The notes beneath the pieces were generated by a model. It was not told the origin of the DNA and did no database searches. It worked only from the letters and a program-made list of their open reading frames with translations. Below are positions 1-9,235 of a stretch of DNA of 64,000 nucleotides, piece after piece; the stretch's first letter is position 1; each line of letters starts with the position of its first letter. The DNA lies in the NCBI GenBank assembly GCA_027452045.1, contig DAIDHH010000027.1, positions 1-64,000 on the forward strand, read 5' to 3'. The DNA is from Gammaproteobacteria bacterium (GTDB lineage Bacteria; Pseudomonadota; Gammaproteobacteria; Steroidobacterales; Steroidobacteraceae). Both the position numbers and the translations under genes were made by a program.

Positions 1-2311
1 GGACGCCGGCACCGCCTACACCGGCGCGATCATCACGCGCTCCTACGACTCTCTGCTGGTGAAGGTGACCTCCTGGGCGTCCACGCCCGAGGAGACGATT
101 GCGCGCATGCACCGGGCGCTGTGGGAATTCCGCATCCGCGGCGTGGTGACCAACCTGCGCTTCCTCGACCAGGTCATCACCCACCCGCGCTTCGCGCGGG
201 GCGAGTACACGACCCGATTCATCGACGAGACGCCGGAGCTGTTCCGCTGGCCGCGCAAGCGGGACCGCGCGACGCGCATCCTCACCTACATCGCCGAAAC
301 CATCGTCAACGGCAATCCGGAGACCCGCAACCGGCCGCGTCCCGCGCGCATCGAGAGCGCGAAGCTGCCGCCGGCCATCCTCGGCGAGCCGCCACCCGGA
401 ACCCGCCAGAAACTGGATGAGCTGGGTCCCGAGAGATTCGCGCAGTGGATGCTGCAACAGGATCGCGTGCTGCTCACCGACACGACGATGCGCGATGCGC
501 ACCAGTCGCTGCTCGCCACGCGCATGCGCACGATCGACATGACGGCGATCGCCCCGTATTACGCCAGCCTGGCGCCGGAGTTGTTCTCGGTGGAATGCTG
601 GGGTGGCGCCACCTTCGATGTGGCCATGCGCTTCCTGCGCGAGGACCCGTGGCAGAGGCTCGCGGCGCTGCGCGAGCGGCTGCCGAATCTGCTGCTGCAG
701 ATGCTGCTGCGCTCTGCCAATGCGGTCGGCTACGCCAACTACCCGGACAACGTGGTGCGCTTCTTCGTGCGTCGCGCGGCCGAGCGCGGCATCGACGTGT
801 TCCGCATCTTCGACTCGCTCAACTGGGTCGAGAACATGCGCGTGGCGATCGATGCGGTGCTCGAGACCGGCAGGCTATGCGAGGCCGCGATCTGCTACAC
901 CGGCAACCTGAGCGACCCGCACGAGAAGAAATACACCCTCGATTACTACCTCGAGCTCGCCCGCGAGCTCAAAGCCGCCGGCACGCACGTGATCGGCATC
1001 AAGGACATGGCCGGACTGTGCCGACCGCGCGCCGCCTACACCCTGGTCAAGGCGCTCAAGGAAGAAATCGGCCTGCCGGTGCACTTCCATACGCACGACA
1101 CCAGTGGCATCGCCGGCGCAAGCGTGCTGGCGGCCATAGATGCGGGCGCGGACGCCGTGGACGGCGCCATCGATGCGATGAGCGGATTGACCTCGCAGCC
1201 GAATCTCGGCTCGATCGTCGAGGCGCTGCGCCACGGTCCGCGCGATCCGGGAGTGGACCCGGCGAAGCTGCGCATGCTGTCCTCGTACTGGGAGCAGGTC
1301 CGCAGGCTCTATGCCGCCTTCGAAAGCGACATCCGCTCCGGGGCATCCGAGGTGTACGTGCACGGCATGCCGGGCGGACAATACACCAACCTGCGCGAGC
1401 AGGCTCGATCCCTCGGCATCGACAATGCTCACTGGCCGCAAGTGGCACAGGCCTACGCCGACGTCAACCAGATGTTTGGCGACATCGTCAAGGTCACGCC
1501 GACCTCAAAAGTGGTTGGCGACATGGCGCTGTTGATGGTCACGAGCGGACTCACGCCGAAGCAGGTGCTCGATCCGGATGTCGACGTGCCCTTCCCGGAG
1601 TCGGTGGTGCAGCTGTTCCGCGGCGATCTGGGCCAGCCCGCCGGGGGCTTTCCTCAGGCCCTGCAGCGCAAGGTGCTGAAGGGTGTTGCGCCGCTCACCA
1701 GCCGGCCGGGCGCCTCGCTCGCGCCGGTCGACCTCGATGCCGAGCGGGCCAAGATCCAGCAGCGTCTGCCGCGGCCGATCACCGACGATGACCTCGCCTC
1801 GTACCTCATGTATCCACGCGTGTGGCACGAGTATGCCAATGAGCGGACGCAGTACGGCGACGTCGGCATCCTGCCAACCCCGGTGTTCTTCTATGGCATG
1901 GAGCCCGGGCAGGAAATCTCCATGGACCTGGAGAAGGGCAAGACATTGTTCGTGCGCTACGTCGCCTGCAGCGAGCCGCATGACGATGGAACCCGCACCG
2001 TCTTCCTCGAGCTCAACGGACATCCACGCTCGCTGCGCGTGCCGGATCGCAGTCAGGTCGCCAAGCGGCCGCCGCAACGCAAGGCCGACGCCGACGATCC
2101 GAGGCAGGTGGGAGCCCCCATGCCAGGCACCATCGCCACCATTGCCGTGACCGTCGGGCGCAAGGTCGCCCGGGGCGATGTGCTCGCGACTCTCGAGGCG
2201 ATGAAGATGGAGACCCAGGTGCGCGCCGAGATTGACGGCGAGGTCGCCGAGGTGTTGGTCGTGCCGGGGCAGCAGGTCGATCCGAAGGATCTGTTGGTCG
2301 TCTTGCGGTGA
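1..2311 (+). CDS. pyc: pyruvate carboxylase, 5'-truncated by the window edge
   Basis: ATP- and biotin-dependent carboxylation of pyruvate to oxaloacetate, an anaplerotic cytoplasmic enzyme. The frame is open from base 2, so the gene begins outside; 769 residues of the usual ~1150 are present. In order: the C-terminal end of the biotin carboxylase domain (YDSLLVKVTSW, then FRIRGVVTNLRFL), the carboxyltransferase TIM barrel with DTTMRDAHQS (about nt 478-507), the lysine normally carbamylated in GIKDMAG (about nt 1000) and metal ligands in HFHTHDTSG (about nt 1080), then a PC tetramerisation region and a C-terminal biotinyl domain. The biotin-accepting lysine of EAMKMET has its codon at 2204-2206. 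A single-chain pyruvate carboxylase fits better than an oxaloacetate decarboxylase alpha subunit because a biotin carboxylase remnant precedes the transferase. The stop overlaps the next start by four bases (GTGA), suggesting coupling. Confidence 0.93.
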   Translation, partial: DAGTAYTGAIITRSYDSLLVKVTSWASTPEETIARMHRALWEFRIRGVVTNLRFLDQVITHPRFARGEYTTRFIDETPELFRWPRKRDRATRILTYIAETIVNGNPETRNRPRPARIESAKLPPAILGEPPPGTRQKLDELGPERFAQWMLQQDRVLLTDTTMRDAHQSLLATRMRTIDMTAIAPYYASLAPELFSVECWGGATFDVAMRFLREDPWQRLAALRERLPNLLLQMLLRSANAVGYANYPDNVVRFFVRRAAERGIDVFRIFDSLNWVENMRVAIDAVLETGRLCEAAICYTGNLSDPHEKKYTLDYYLELARELKAAGTHVIGIKDMAGLCRPRAAYTLVKALKEEIGLPVHFHTHDTSGIAGASVLAAIDAGADAVDGAIDAMSGLTSQPNLGSIVEALRHGPRDPGVDPAKLRMLSSYWEQVRRLYAAFESDIRSGASEVYVHGMPGGQYTNLREQARSLGIDNAHWPQVAQAYADVNQMFGDIVKVTPTSKVVGDMALLMVTSGLTPKQVLDPDVDVPFPESVVQLFRGDLGQPAGGFPQALQRKVLKGVAPLTSRPGASLAPVDLDAERAKIQQRLPRPITDDDLASYLMYPRVWHEYANERTQYGDVGILPTPVFFYGMEPGQEISMDLEKGKTLFVRYVACSEPHDDGTRTVFLELNGHPRSLRVPDRSQVAKRPPQRKADADDPRQVGAPMPGTIATIAVTVGRKVARGDVLATLEAMKMETQVRAEIDGEVAEVLVVPGQQVDPKDLLVVLR

Positions 2312-3918
2312 GCGCGCGCGCGATGGCGATGCGTGAGCTGTTCATGTTCGCCGACCGGCGCAGCGCACTGGCATTCTGGCTCGGCAGTCTGTTCGTGGTG
2401 GGCGGTGTGCTGTTGCACCTGCCCATGTTCATCATGGCGCATGCGCTGCACTACCGGCTGGCCGGGATGCCCATGGGCGCGGACATGCTCTGGGGCATGG
2501 CGTTGATCGTCGGTGGCGCGGCGGCGGCCGCTTACGGCCTGCAGCCTAAGCGGCCGAGCCTGGGCCACAGGGTGAGCCACGAGCGCATCGTCGCGCCCGA
2601 GGATGCGCCGCTCACTCGCTGGCATTGGGCTGCCGGCGCCGCCCTGGCGTTGGCGCTCGTGGTCGACATCATGAAGGTGAGCAGCCTCGGCTTCGTGATC
2701 CCAGGCATGCGGGTGGAGTATGGAATCAGCCAGGCCGAAGTGGCGCTGCTGCCGCTTTCGGCGCTTACCGGCGCCACGCTCGGGTCGTTCATCTGGGGTG
2801 CGCTCGCCGATCTTTACGGTCGCCGCGCCACCATACTGCTCTCGGCGGTCATGTTCATCGGCACCTCCATCTGCGGGGCCATGCCCTCGTTTGGCTGGAA
2901 CCTGTTCATGTGTTTCCTGATGGGAGCTTCGGCGGGCGGCATGCTGCCGGTCGCCTATGCGCTGCTCGCCGAGATCATGCCGACCCGCCATCGCGGCTGG
3001 AGCCTCATCGTCGTGGGCAGTGCCGGCGCGCTGGGTGGCTTTCTTGCGGCCTCGGGCTTCTCGGCGATGCTGCAGCCGGAGTTCGGCTGGCGCATCATGT
3101 GGTTCCTCAATCTGCCTTCCGGCCTGATGCTGATCGCCGTGAGCCCTCTCATTCCGGAGTCGGCGCGATTCCTGGTGCACATCGGCCGGCCCGAGGAGGC
3201 GCGCGCGACACTGGCGCGCTTCGGGTGTGTCGTGATCAGCGAGACGGAGGACTGGGATGAGGAAGCGAAGCTCGATCATTCGCATCTGCCGCCCGTTGAC
3301 CGACGCTTCGCCGGCACCACCATCGCACTGACCATCGCCGCGCTGTCTTGGGGGTTCGTCAATTTCGGGCTGCTGTTGTGGCTGCCGGGCGAGTTGATCG
3401 CGGAAGGCCGCAACATCGAGGTTGCCGCCGCCATCATCGCCAGATCGTCTTTCATCGCAGTGCCCGTAGTGGCGGTTGCCGCGCTGCTCTATTCCCGCTG
3501 GAGCACCAAGGGCTCGCTGCTCACCATGATTGGCGTCATGGCGCTCGGCCTGCTGGTCCTGATGATGCGCCAGGGCGGCGTCGCTGCTGCCGCAAATCCC
3601 GTCATCGCCCTCACCCTGCTCATCGTGGGCTCGACCGGAGTCATTTCCATTCTCCTGCCCTACACGGCGGAGAATTACCCGCTGCGCATCCGCGGCCGTG
3701 CCACCGGCTGGGTAGCCGGCTGCAGCAAGGGCGGCGGCCTCGTGTCCCAGGGGATGAGCGCCCTTGCGCTCGTCCCAGGCCTCGGTGCAGCGGCAGGAGC
3801 CATTGCGATGCCCGTCGTGGCGGGACTGGCGCTCATCTTCCTCTACGGTCGGGAAACCCGCGGCCGCGACCTCCGCGAACTGGAAAGGCCGGCGCTCGTC
3901 GCGGACTCCAAGGGATAG
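2308..3918 (+). CDS. MFS permease with an extra N-terminal hydrophobic hairpin
   Basis: Inner-membrane major facilitator protein, 536 residues, probably a proton-coupled carrier of a carboxylate or sugar; the substrate is not recognisable. Residues 1-80 contain two hydrophobic stretches and lie before the canonical fold, which begins near residue 105. The loop 2-3 signature GALADLYGRR (about residues 163-172) marks the N-terminal half; a second half-domain follows a hydrophilic loop around residue 320. The GTG start overlaps the pyc stop (GTGA), which argues for translational coupling; an ATG at 2323 is the alternative. Linkage to pyruvate carboxylase suggests a role in pyruvate or C4-acid supply, but that is inference only. 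Confidence 0.8.
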   Translation: MSARAMAMRELFMFADRRSALAFWLGSLFVVGGVLLHLPMFIMAHALHYRLAGMPMGADMLWGMALIVGGAAAAAYGLQPKRPSLGHRVSHERIVAPEDAPLTRWHWAAGAALALALVVDIMKVSSLGFVIPGMRVEYGISQAEVALLPLSALTGATLGSFIWGALADLYGRRATILLSAVMFIGTSICGAMPSFGWNLFMCFLMGASAGGMLPVAYALLAEIMPTRHRGWSLIVVGSAGALGGFLAASGFSAMLQPEFGWRIMWFLNLPSGLMLIAVSPLIPESARFLVHIGRPEEARATLARFGCVVISETEDWDEEAKLDHSHLPPVDRRFAGTTIALTIAALSWGFVNFGLLLWLPGELIAEGRNIEVAAAIIARSSFIAVPVVAVAALLYSRWSTKGSLLTMIGVMALGLLVLMMRQGGVAAAANPVIALTLLIVGSTGVISILLPYTAENYPLRIRGRATGWVAGCSKGGGLVSQGMSALALVPGLGAAAGAIAMPVVAGLALIFLYGRETRGRDLRELERPALVADSKG

Positions 3919-3956
3919 GTCAGCCGGGTGCGGCTTACCGCATCCGGTGATGATTG

Positions 3957-3974
3957 CCAGCGTACCGGCGCTGG
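3957..3974. terminator. weak hairpin between convergent genes
   Basis: CCAGCG and CGCTGG are separated by six bases in the 99-bp gap between the MFS gene and the convergent glycosidase gene. There is no T tract, so this is at best a Rho-assisted or bidirectional pause site. Confidence 0.25.
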
Positions 3975-4017
3975 GATCGACGTACCGGGAGCGTGGCCTG
4001 TGCAGACGCGATGCGGA

Positions 4018-6087
4018 TCAGCGGTGCTCGCTCGCGGCAGGCGGGGCAGGCGGGGCAGGCGGGGTGCCATTGAACCAGCCGCCGGTGAATTCGGCGCGCT
4101 GCAAGCCGGCGCGTACATAGGGGTTGCTGCGCATGATCCGCCAGATCAGGCCGCTGCGCTGGTTCTCGATCATGGCGATGATCGGACCCTGGTCGATGCC
4201 GATGAACTCATCATCGATCCAGCCGCGGCCCGGCACCACGTAGCCGTCCTGGGCAAGCCGGGCATGGGTGAAACTGGGATTGAAGGAGTCGAGGAAGCCG
4301 TAGCGCGTATAGATGATGTCACCGTAATCGCGCAGCAGCGCCTGCGTGGCCTGGGTGACGTAATCCGGAGCGAATGGCAGGGAGCCGAGCACGGCGGTCG
4401 GCGCCAACGTGCCATCGTCCGTGTTCTGGCTGGTGATGCCGCGCGCAGAGTAACCGTAGAACTGGCGCATCTCACCGTGATAGGGAGCGCGAACATATCC
4501 CGGGCCATTGCACGCGGTGAGGCCCCATATGTCGGGGCCGTAGCCGGTCCAGCCGTTTGGATTGTCGATGGCGTACTGGCGCTGCGCGAGGGTCGCACGG
4601 CGACCGTTCACGAAGTAGGTCTCTCCGTGGGCACGCATGAGCGGGTCCGCAATCCCCCGCAGGTCGACCCACACGGCCGTGTATTGAAAGACGAACTGCG
4701 CCCCGAAGGCGAGCAGGGTCTGACCGTCGAGCTGCCGCCAGTCACCTCCGGTGGTGGCGGTCCATGCGCTCCACGCGTTGTTGCGCAGTGGATATGTCGG
4801 GGAGCCCATGCCGAGGATGTATAGGATCGACGCCTCGTTGTATCCGGCCCAGCGCGCCTTGGAGAATCCCTTGCGGGGGAACCAGGCCATGCTGACCAGC
4901 GGGTTGAGCCCGGGCGCGGCCCAGCCCCAATTGACGCGCCGGTAAAGTTGATCGGCCACCGTGCGCACCTGGGTCTCGGTCGGTGTCGGGTGATCGAAGT
5001 AGCTCTCGGCGGTGAGGACGCCCGCCATGAGCAGCGCGGTATCGATGGTGGACAGCTCGCTGTCGCGATACCTCAGGCCCGTGTGAATGTCGAGGAAGTG
5101 ATAGAAGAGACCGTGGTAGCCGGAGTATCCCTTGGGCCCGGCGCCCTGCGGCCGGCTGTAGAGGAACGTGAGGACCTTCAATACCCGTTCGGCCGCGGCG
5201 TGCCGGGTGACGTACCCGCGATCGGCACCGATCACGTCCGCCGTCAGTGCAAAACCTATGGCTGCGATGCTCGATGGGCCATCGGATGGCCAGTGATCCG
5301 GAGACAGCCCGGTGACCGGGTCGTCGGTGTTCCAGAAGTAGTCGAACGTCCGGCGCTCGATGTCGCGATACATGAGGCGGGGATCAGAGGCGAGGCTCTG
5401 CACGCAGGGCTGGGCGATCAGGGGCACCGGAGTCGGAGGCCAAGGCTGCCACGAGGTTGCCTGCGCACAGGCTATGGTGGCTAGCGCGGCGGGCATGGCC
5501 GCCCGCTCCATGGCCAATTGGGTGATGAGATCCGCCGTGTGCCAGAACTTATCGGCGGTGCGGCGCGCGATGCCTCGATACGGGCTTCGAAAGAACGCCG
5601 ACAGGCGCCACACGGATTGCGCAGCGAGCGGCAGTGGCGCCGTGGCCTGCGGCTGTGGCGCCGGCGGTAGCGCGGACGGTTCGGCCGAAGCCGGGGACTG
5701 CGCCTGAGAGGGTTGCGGCGCAGATGGCAGAACCGGTGGCTGGGGCTGAGGCGGTGGCGCCGACGGTGGCGAAGGCGGCGAGGGTGCCGGCGTCTGCGGT
5801 GCCGATGGCAACTGCCACGGTGGCGGCAAGCCCGGCTGCGTCAATGGCTGCAGCTGGGGCTTCGGCAGGGATGGCGGAGCCAGTGGCGGCGTCTGGGAGG
5901 CCAGCGGGAATTGCGACGCCAGGGAGAATCCGGGCTGCGGAAGCGTTTGCAGCTGAGGCCGAGGCAAGGGTGGCGCCTGCAGGAGCGAGAGCGTTGGCGC
6001 CGGCGAGGCGTGCACGGACAGGGCCGCGCCGAGCGCGGCCAGCACGCCGAGCAAGCCTGCTCTGCGCGAGCGGAAGGCGCCTTTCAT
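4018..6087 (-). CDS. secreted glucoamylase-fold (PF10091, GH144-like) glycoside hydrolase with Pro/Gln-rich linker
   Basis: Probable exported glucan-degrading hydrolase of the PF10091 'glycoamylase' family, whose characterised relatives include GH144 endo-beta-1,2-glucanases; the substrate here is unproven. Starting at the ATG at 6087 gives 689 residues with a clean signal peptide (MKGAFRSRRAGLLGVLAALG, cleavage after VHA). The frame stays open to 6270, but that extension puts 61 non-signal residues first. Residues ~30-155 are a Pro/Gln/Ala-rich linker containing two copies of a ~33-residue unit (compare PRPQLQTLPQPG and PKPQLQPLTQPG). The (alpha/alpha)6 catalytic region follows, with YNEASILYILGMGSP and DEFIGIDQGPIIAMIEN near the end. 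A degenerate copy of the domain's first helix (RGIARRTADKFWHTAD, about residue 167) precedes the true one (RDIERRTFDYFWNTDD, about residue 238). It lies downstream of a TonB receptor on the same strand, consistent with glycan use. Confidence 0.82.
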   Translation of the reverse strand: MKGAFRSRRAGLLGVLAALGAALSVHASPAPTLSLLQAPPLPRPQLQTLPQPGFSLASQFPLASQTPPLAPPSLPKPQLQPLTQPGLPPPWQLPSAPQTPAPSPPSPPSAPPPQPQPPVLPSAPQPSQAQSPASAEPSALPPAPQPQATAPLPLAAQSVWRLSAFFRSPYRGIARRTADKFWHTADLITQLAMERAAMPAALATIACAQATSWQPWPPTPVPLIAQPCVQSLASDPRLMYRDIERRTFDYFWNTDDPVTGLSPDHWPSDGPSSIAAIGFALTADVIGADRGYVTRHAAAERVLKVLTFLYSRPQGAGPKGYSGYHGLFYHFLDIHTGLRYRDSELSTIDTALLMAGVLTAESYFDHPTPTETQVRTVADQLYRRVNWGWAAPGLNPLVSMAWFPRKGFSKARWAGYNEASILYILGMGSPTYPLRNNAWSAWTATTGGDWRQLDGQTLLAFGAQFVFQYTAVWVDLRGIADPLMRAHGETYFVNGRRATLAQRQYAIDNPNGWTGYGPDIWGLTACNGPGYVRAPYHGEMRQFYGYSARGITSQNTDDGTLAPTAVLGSLPFAPDYVTQATQALLRDYGDIIYTRYGFLDSFNPSFTHARLAQDGYVVPGRGWIDDEFIGIDQGPIIAMIENQRSGLIWRIMRSNPYVRAGLQRAEFTGGWFNGTPPAPPAPPAASEHR

Positions 6088-6469
6088 GAGCGGAGCGCGG
6101 GAGGTTGCCAGGGCGCACCCCGCCGCCTGAAGCACCGCATGCCACCGGCCCGCCCGCAATGCCGCTTCCTGCGCTGCGCCCTTCATGGGCAAGAAGCCGT
6201 TCATCACGCGCGAATCGGTCGCGGTGGAAATTCCAGTCAAATTCGTGACATCTCGGGTACCGAAGGGCAAGAATGAAGCCTACGGGTCGAGGACCTCCAG
6301 AGGCAAGCACGCCATCGCGAGCGGGGGACTCCCCCGAGGCGGCATCGCTGCCGGGACTCCCGCCAGGCCCAAGCCTTAGTTGCCGGTGATGCGGCGCGAA
6401 TTCGTCCGCGCCCTCTCCGCGGGGCGCGCGCCGCCAGGCGCCGTCCCGGGGAGAGGGCAATTCGAGCCC
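6088..6469. other. 382-bp intergenic region between TonB receptor and glycosidase genes
   Basis: No convincing coding sequence. The minus-strand frame of the glycosidase stays open to 6270 without a ribosome site or signal peptide. Near the receptor end lies the hairpin annotated at 6410-6458. The rest would have to hold a promoter for the glycosidase if it is transcribed independently; I see no strong -35/-10 pair. Confidence 0.5.
6410..6458 (-). terminator. hairpin downstream of the TonB receptor gene
   Basis: GCCCTCTCC (6410-6418) pairs with GGAGAGGGC (6450-6458), enclosing a further GC-rich inverted repeat. It starts 12 bp past the receptor stop on the minus strand. No U tract follows, so termination efficiency is uncertain. 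Confidence 0.45.
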
Positions 6470-9037
6470 TCAGTACCGGTAGATTGCGGTGATACCGATG
6501 GTGCGCGGGCGGAAGGTGTGTTGGGTCTGCAGGCGCGTAGCCCGCTCGCAGGCCGGGGTGACGGTGCCATTGTTGGCGCACACCCCCGGATCGATGGACC
6601 AGTCCTCACCCGTGAGCGCGTGAGTGTCAGTGAGGTTGTTGACGAACGCCTCGACACGCCAGTCGCCGAAGCGCATGCCACCGCGCAGCGATACGAGATT
6701 AGTCGAGCCGAGAGGGTAGTACGCGGCGTCATACTGCGCGCTCGCCGGATCCTCCTGGGGCGTCAGCCAGTGATTGGTGCCCATGTATTCGTCGTCGACG
6801 CGCACGAACGTTCCGTGACGGAACAGCCGGAAGTCATACTGCAGACCTAACGAGACAGTGACGGGCGGGCTCGGGGTGCCGCTGGTGCCGCTGGCGCTTT
6901 CGCCCGTGATGGCCTCGCCGCTGACCACCAGGTTCACGGGAGGTGGTCCGGGGAACCCCGCGTCCCGCGAGAAGCGCGCATCGGTGTAGCCGGCGGTCAG
7001 GTTGGCCGTGAGATGGTCGGTAACGGCGACTTCCGCCTGCAGGTCCACTCCCTTGACGACCGCGGATCCGAGATTGTCGATGAACGAAATCTGACAGATC
7101 GGCGGCACCACGGTCTGCTGGATGTTGTTCCACTTGATGTAGTACGCGCTGGTCGAGAGGCTTACACGGTGGTGGAAATTGTTCTTCGCGCCGATCTCGA
7201 AGCTGTCGACTGTGTCGGAGTTGAAGGTCTGCGGGGCACTCTTGATGCCGAAATTCTGGAAGTCGGTTGCGCAGGCGGCGTACGGCACCGGGTTGTTGGC
7301 CCCGCCCGGACGGAAGCCCTTGGCGTAGGTCGCGTAGAACAGATTGTCCTGGTTGAGCTGGTAGGCGACGCTCACTTTCGGGGTGAACGCATTCTGGCTC
7401 TCAGAGCCGCTGCCGGTCTGCGGCGGCAGGAACAGCTGCGGACCGCCGGTCAAGGTGTTGAACGTGTACTTGACGTGCGATTCGCGCAGCCCTGCCGTGA
7501 GCTTCCACTGTCGGGTGAAAGAGTAGGTCGCCTGCCCGTACCAGGCGTACTGGGTATCCGTGGAATGCGTCTGCAGGAAATAGGAGTCGTTCGGAAAGCG
7601 CGGATCGTACAGGATGGGCTGGTAGGGCGTCGCGCAGGCTTGCGCCGCCGCATCGTAGTTGCAGAACACGTTGTCGTAGGTCGTGCCATCGTACGCCAGG
7701 GTGAGCTCGTTCAGCAGCGGGTCGTGGATCTGCTCTAGGTAATCCTGGCGATTGCGGCTGAAGAACAGGCCCGTGGTCCAGGTGAGCGCTGAGTTCGGGT
7801 TGGTCGATTGCAGCCGCACCTCTTCCACGAGATTCTGCTGGCCGTTATCGACCGTCGCGGGCGCACGGTAGTCGGTGGCTCCGGCCGGCAGGTGCACGCC
7901 ATTGGCATCGAGCAGCAGCGGCAGGCCGTTGGCCACTGAGGCGAACACCGCTCCGGACTGGTAGTACCCCAGGTTGTACAGCGTGCCCTCGTAGCCCCCG
8001 GTCTCCTTGCGGTGGTAGTAAGACAGGTCGTTGATGAGCTCGACGTTGCCGAAATTGCCCGAGATGCGCAACGAGGGCAGGTAGAACTTGTCCGGAATCT
8101 GGCGCAGGTCCGGATCCCCGCTCACGAAGTGGTTGCTGCCCGGATCGGAGTAGAGCGGCCAGTAGTCATTGGTGTTGTGAGCGTTGCGGCTCTGGTACAT
8201 GAAGGATGGCCGCACGGTCCAGGTGTCATTGATCTTCCAGACCGCTTCCAGCCGAAACATCTTCCAGTTGGCGTAGTTGGCATTCTTCTGGACCGAGGCG
8301 AGCGTCACCGGATTGATCAGGTCTATGTAGCCGCCCTCGTGCCTGTAGTACAGGTCGGCGCGGATGCCGAAGTGCCCGGCCACTAGCGGCGTGCCGGCGG
8401 CCACGCCAGCTTCATAACCGGGAGCACCGCCTTGCGTATCCTCGACCGTCATTTTGCTGTACACGCTCGTGCGGGTCAGGCTGGCTGGCGTCGTGATGTA
8501 GCGGACCGTGCCGCCTTCGGAACCCGCGCCGAACAGCGTGCCTTGCGGTCCGCGCAACACCTCTATGCGTTGCAGATCGAAGGCCGATGGCAGCGCCTCG
8601 TCGGGGTCGAACGCCAGCGCCCGCATCTGGATCGGGGTGTCGTTGATGTAGATGCCGGTCGTGCCCGAGCCGCCATTGTTGGCGATGCCGCGGATGGCGA
8701 TGTTGTGCGTGCCGGTGGCATCGATGTGAATGCCCGGAGTGAAGCGCGCCAGCTGCTGGATGTCCTCGATCCCGCGCGTGTCCATTTGCGACCTGGACAG
8801 CGCCGAGATGCTCATCGGCACCTTGTCGATAGGCTGCGCCCGGCGCGTGGCGGTGACGATGATTTCCTGCAGTTTCAGGCCCGAGGAGCCGCTGCTGGCT
8901 TCGGGCCCGCCCGGACTCGCCGCGAACGCGGGCGCGGCGGCGAGAGCGCCGATCACGGCGAGATGGACCAGGCGGTGAGGTGAAACGTGGCGCGCCGGCC
9001 GGTGGAACGACTGACTACCGTGAGCATGATCGAGCAT
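6470..9037 (-). CDS. TonB-dependent outer-membrane receptor
   Basis: Outer-membrane, TonB-energised importer of 855 residues; the ligand cannot be read from sequence, but a downstream secreted glycosidase and a divergent IclR regulator favour a carbohydrate or organic acid. The N-terminus has a basic stretch, the hydrophobic core LVHLAVIGALAAAPAFA and a signal cleavage site. A TonB-box-like EIIVTATRR (about residues 57-65) follows, then the plug (VPMSISALS, IRGIANNGG, RIEVLRGPQGTLFGAGSEGG) and a long beta-barrel ending in the aromatic residue typical of these proteins (AIYRY). GGGGAG stands about nine bases before the ATG. A sigma-70-like promoter and two palindromic operator candidates lie upstream. 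Confidence 0.92.
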   Translation of the reverse strand: MLDHAHGSQSFHRPARHVSPHRLVHLAVIGALAAAPAFAASPGGPEASSGSSGLKLQEIIVTATRRAQPIDKVPMSISALSRSQMDTRGIEDIQQLARFTPGIHIDATGTHNIAIRGIANNGGSGTTGIYINDTPIQMRALAFDPDEALPSAFDLQRIEVLRGPQGTLFGAGSEGGTVRYITTPASLTRTSVYSKMTVEDTQGGAPGYEAGVAAGTPLVAGHFGIRADLYYRHEGGYIDLINPVTLASVQKNANYANWKMFRLEAVWKINDTWTVRPSFMYQSRNAHNTNDYWPLYSDPGSNHFVSGDPDLRQIPDKFYLPSLRISGNFGNVELINDLSYYHRKETGGYEGTLYNLGYYQSGAVFASVANGLPLLLDANGVHLPAGATDYRAPATVDNGQQNLVEEVRLQSTNPNSALTWTTGLFFSRNRQDYLEQIHDPLLNELTLAYDGTTYDNVFCNYDAAAQACATPYQPILYDPRFPNDSYFLQTHSTDTQYAWYGQATYSFTRQWKLTAGLRESHVKYTFNTLTGGPQLFLPPQTGSGSESQNAFTPKVSVAYQLNQDNLFYATYAKGFRPGGANNPVPYAACATDFQNFGIKSAPQTFNSDTVDSFEIGAKNNFHHRVSLSTSAYYIKWNNIQQTVVPPICQISFIDNLGSAVVKGVDLQAEVAVTDHLTANLTAGYTDARFSRDAGFPGPPPVNLVVSGEAITGESASGTSGTPSPPVTVSLGLQYDFRLFRHGTFVRVDDEYMGTNHWLTPQEDPASAQYDAAYYPLGSTNLVSLRGGMRFGDWRVEAFVNNLTDTHALTGEDWSIDPGVCANNGTVTPACERATRLQTQHTFRPRTIGITAIYRY

Positions 9038-9131
9038 AACGCAGACTCCCCGAATTCTTCAGGCGACCCCTCGGACCGAGTTTCTGTACCGTGGCCCGGC
9101 CCCCGCCCGGACACGTGCAGCGATGCACTGC

Positions 9132-9148
9132 GTATCGATTAACAATAA
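9132..9148. promoter_or_regulatory. candidate IclR operator, left member
   Basis: GTATCGATTAACAATAA matches 14 of its first 16 bases to the site at 12154-12169 (GTATCGATAATCAATA) and has the same half-site spacing. It falls just downstream of the predicted start point of the TonB receptor promoter, a position suited to repression. Assignment to the neighbouring IclR protein is inference. Confidence 0.45.
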
Positions 9149-9166
9149 TTGCGCATCGCGGAATTT

Positions 9167-9195
9167 ACTCTAATTCAACGCGGGCACAGGGTCAA
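9167..9195 (-). promoter_or_regulatory. sigma-70-like promoter of the TonB receptor gene
   Basis: On the minus strand TTGACC (9195-9190) is followed by a 17-bp spacer and TAGAGT (9172-9167), placing the transcript start near 9160 and leaving a ~120-nt leader. Five of six -35 bases and four of six -10 bases match consensus. Confidence 0.5.
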
Positions 9196-9201
9196 ATCAT
9201 C

Positions 9202-9218
9202 CTATCGGTAACCGATAG
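9202..9218. promoter_or_regulatory. perfect 17-bp palindrome upstream of the IclR gene
   Basis: CTATCGGT-A-ACCGATAG is a perfect 8+1+8 inverted repeat. It ends 17 bp before the chosen IclR start and lies just upstream of the receptor promoter's -35 element, so one bound dimer could act on both divergent genes. Autoregulation through a site in the divergent gap is common for IclR proteins. Confidence 0.6.
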
Positions 9219-9235
9219 TGATGTATACTTTTTGG

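Noticed and set aside
2053..3285. 410-codon minus-strand frame across pyc and the MFS gene
   Set aside because: Shadow; the plus-strand genes have recognisable domains across the whole interval.
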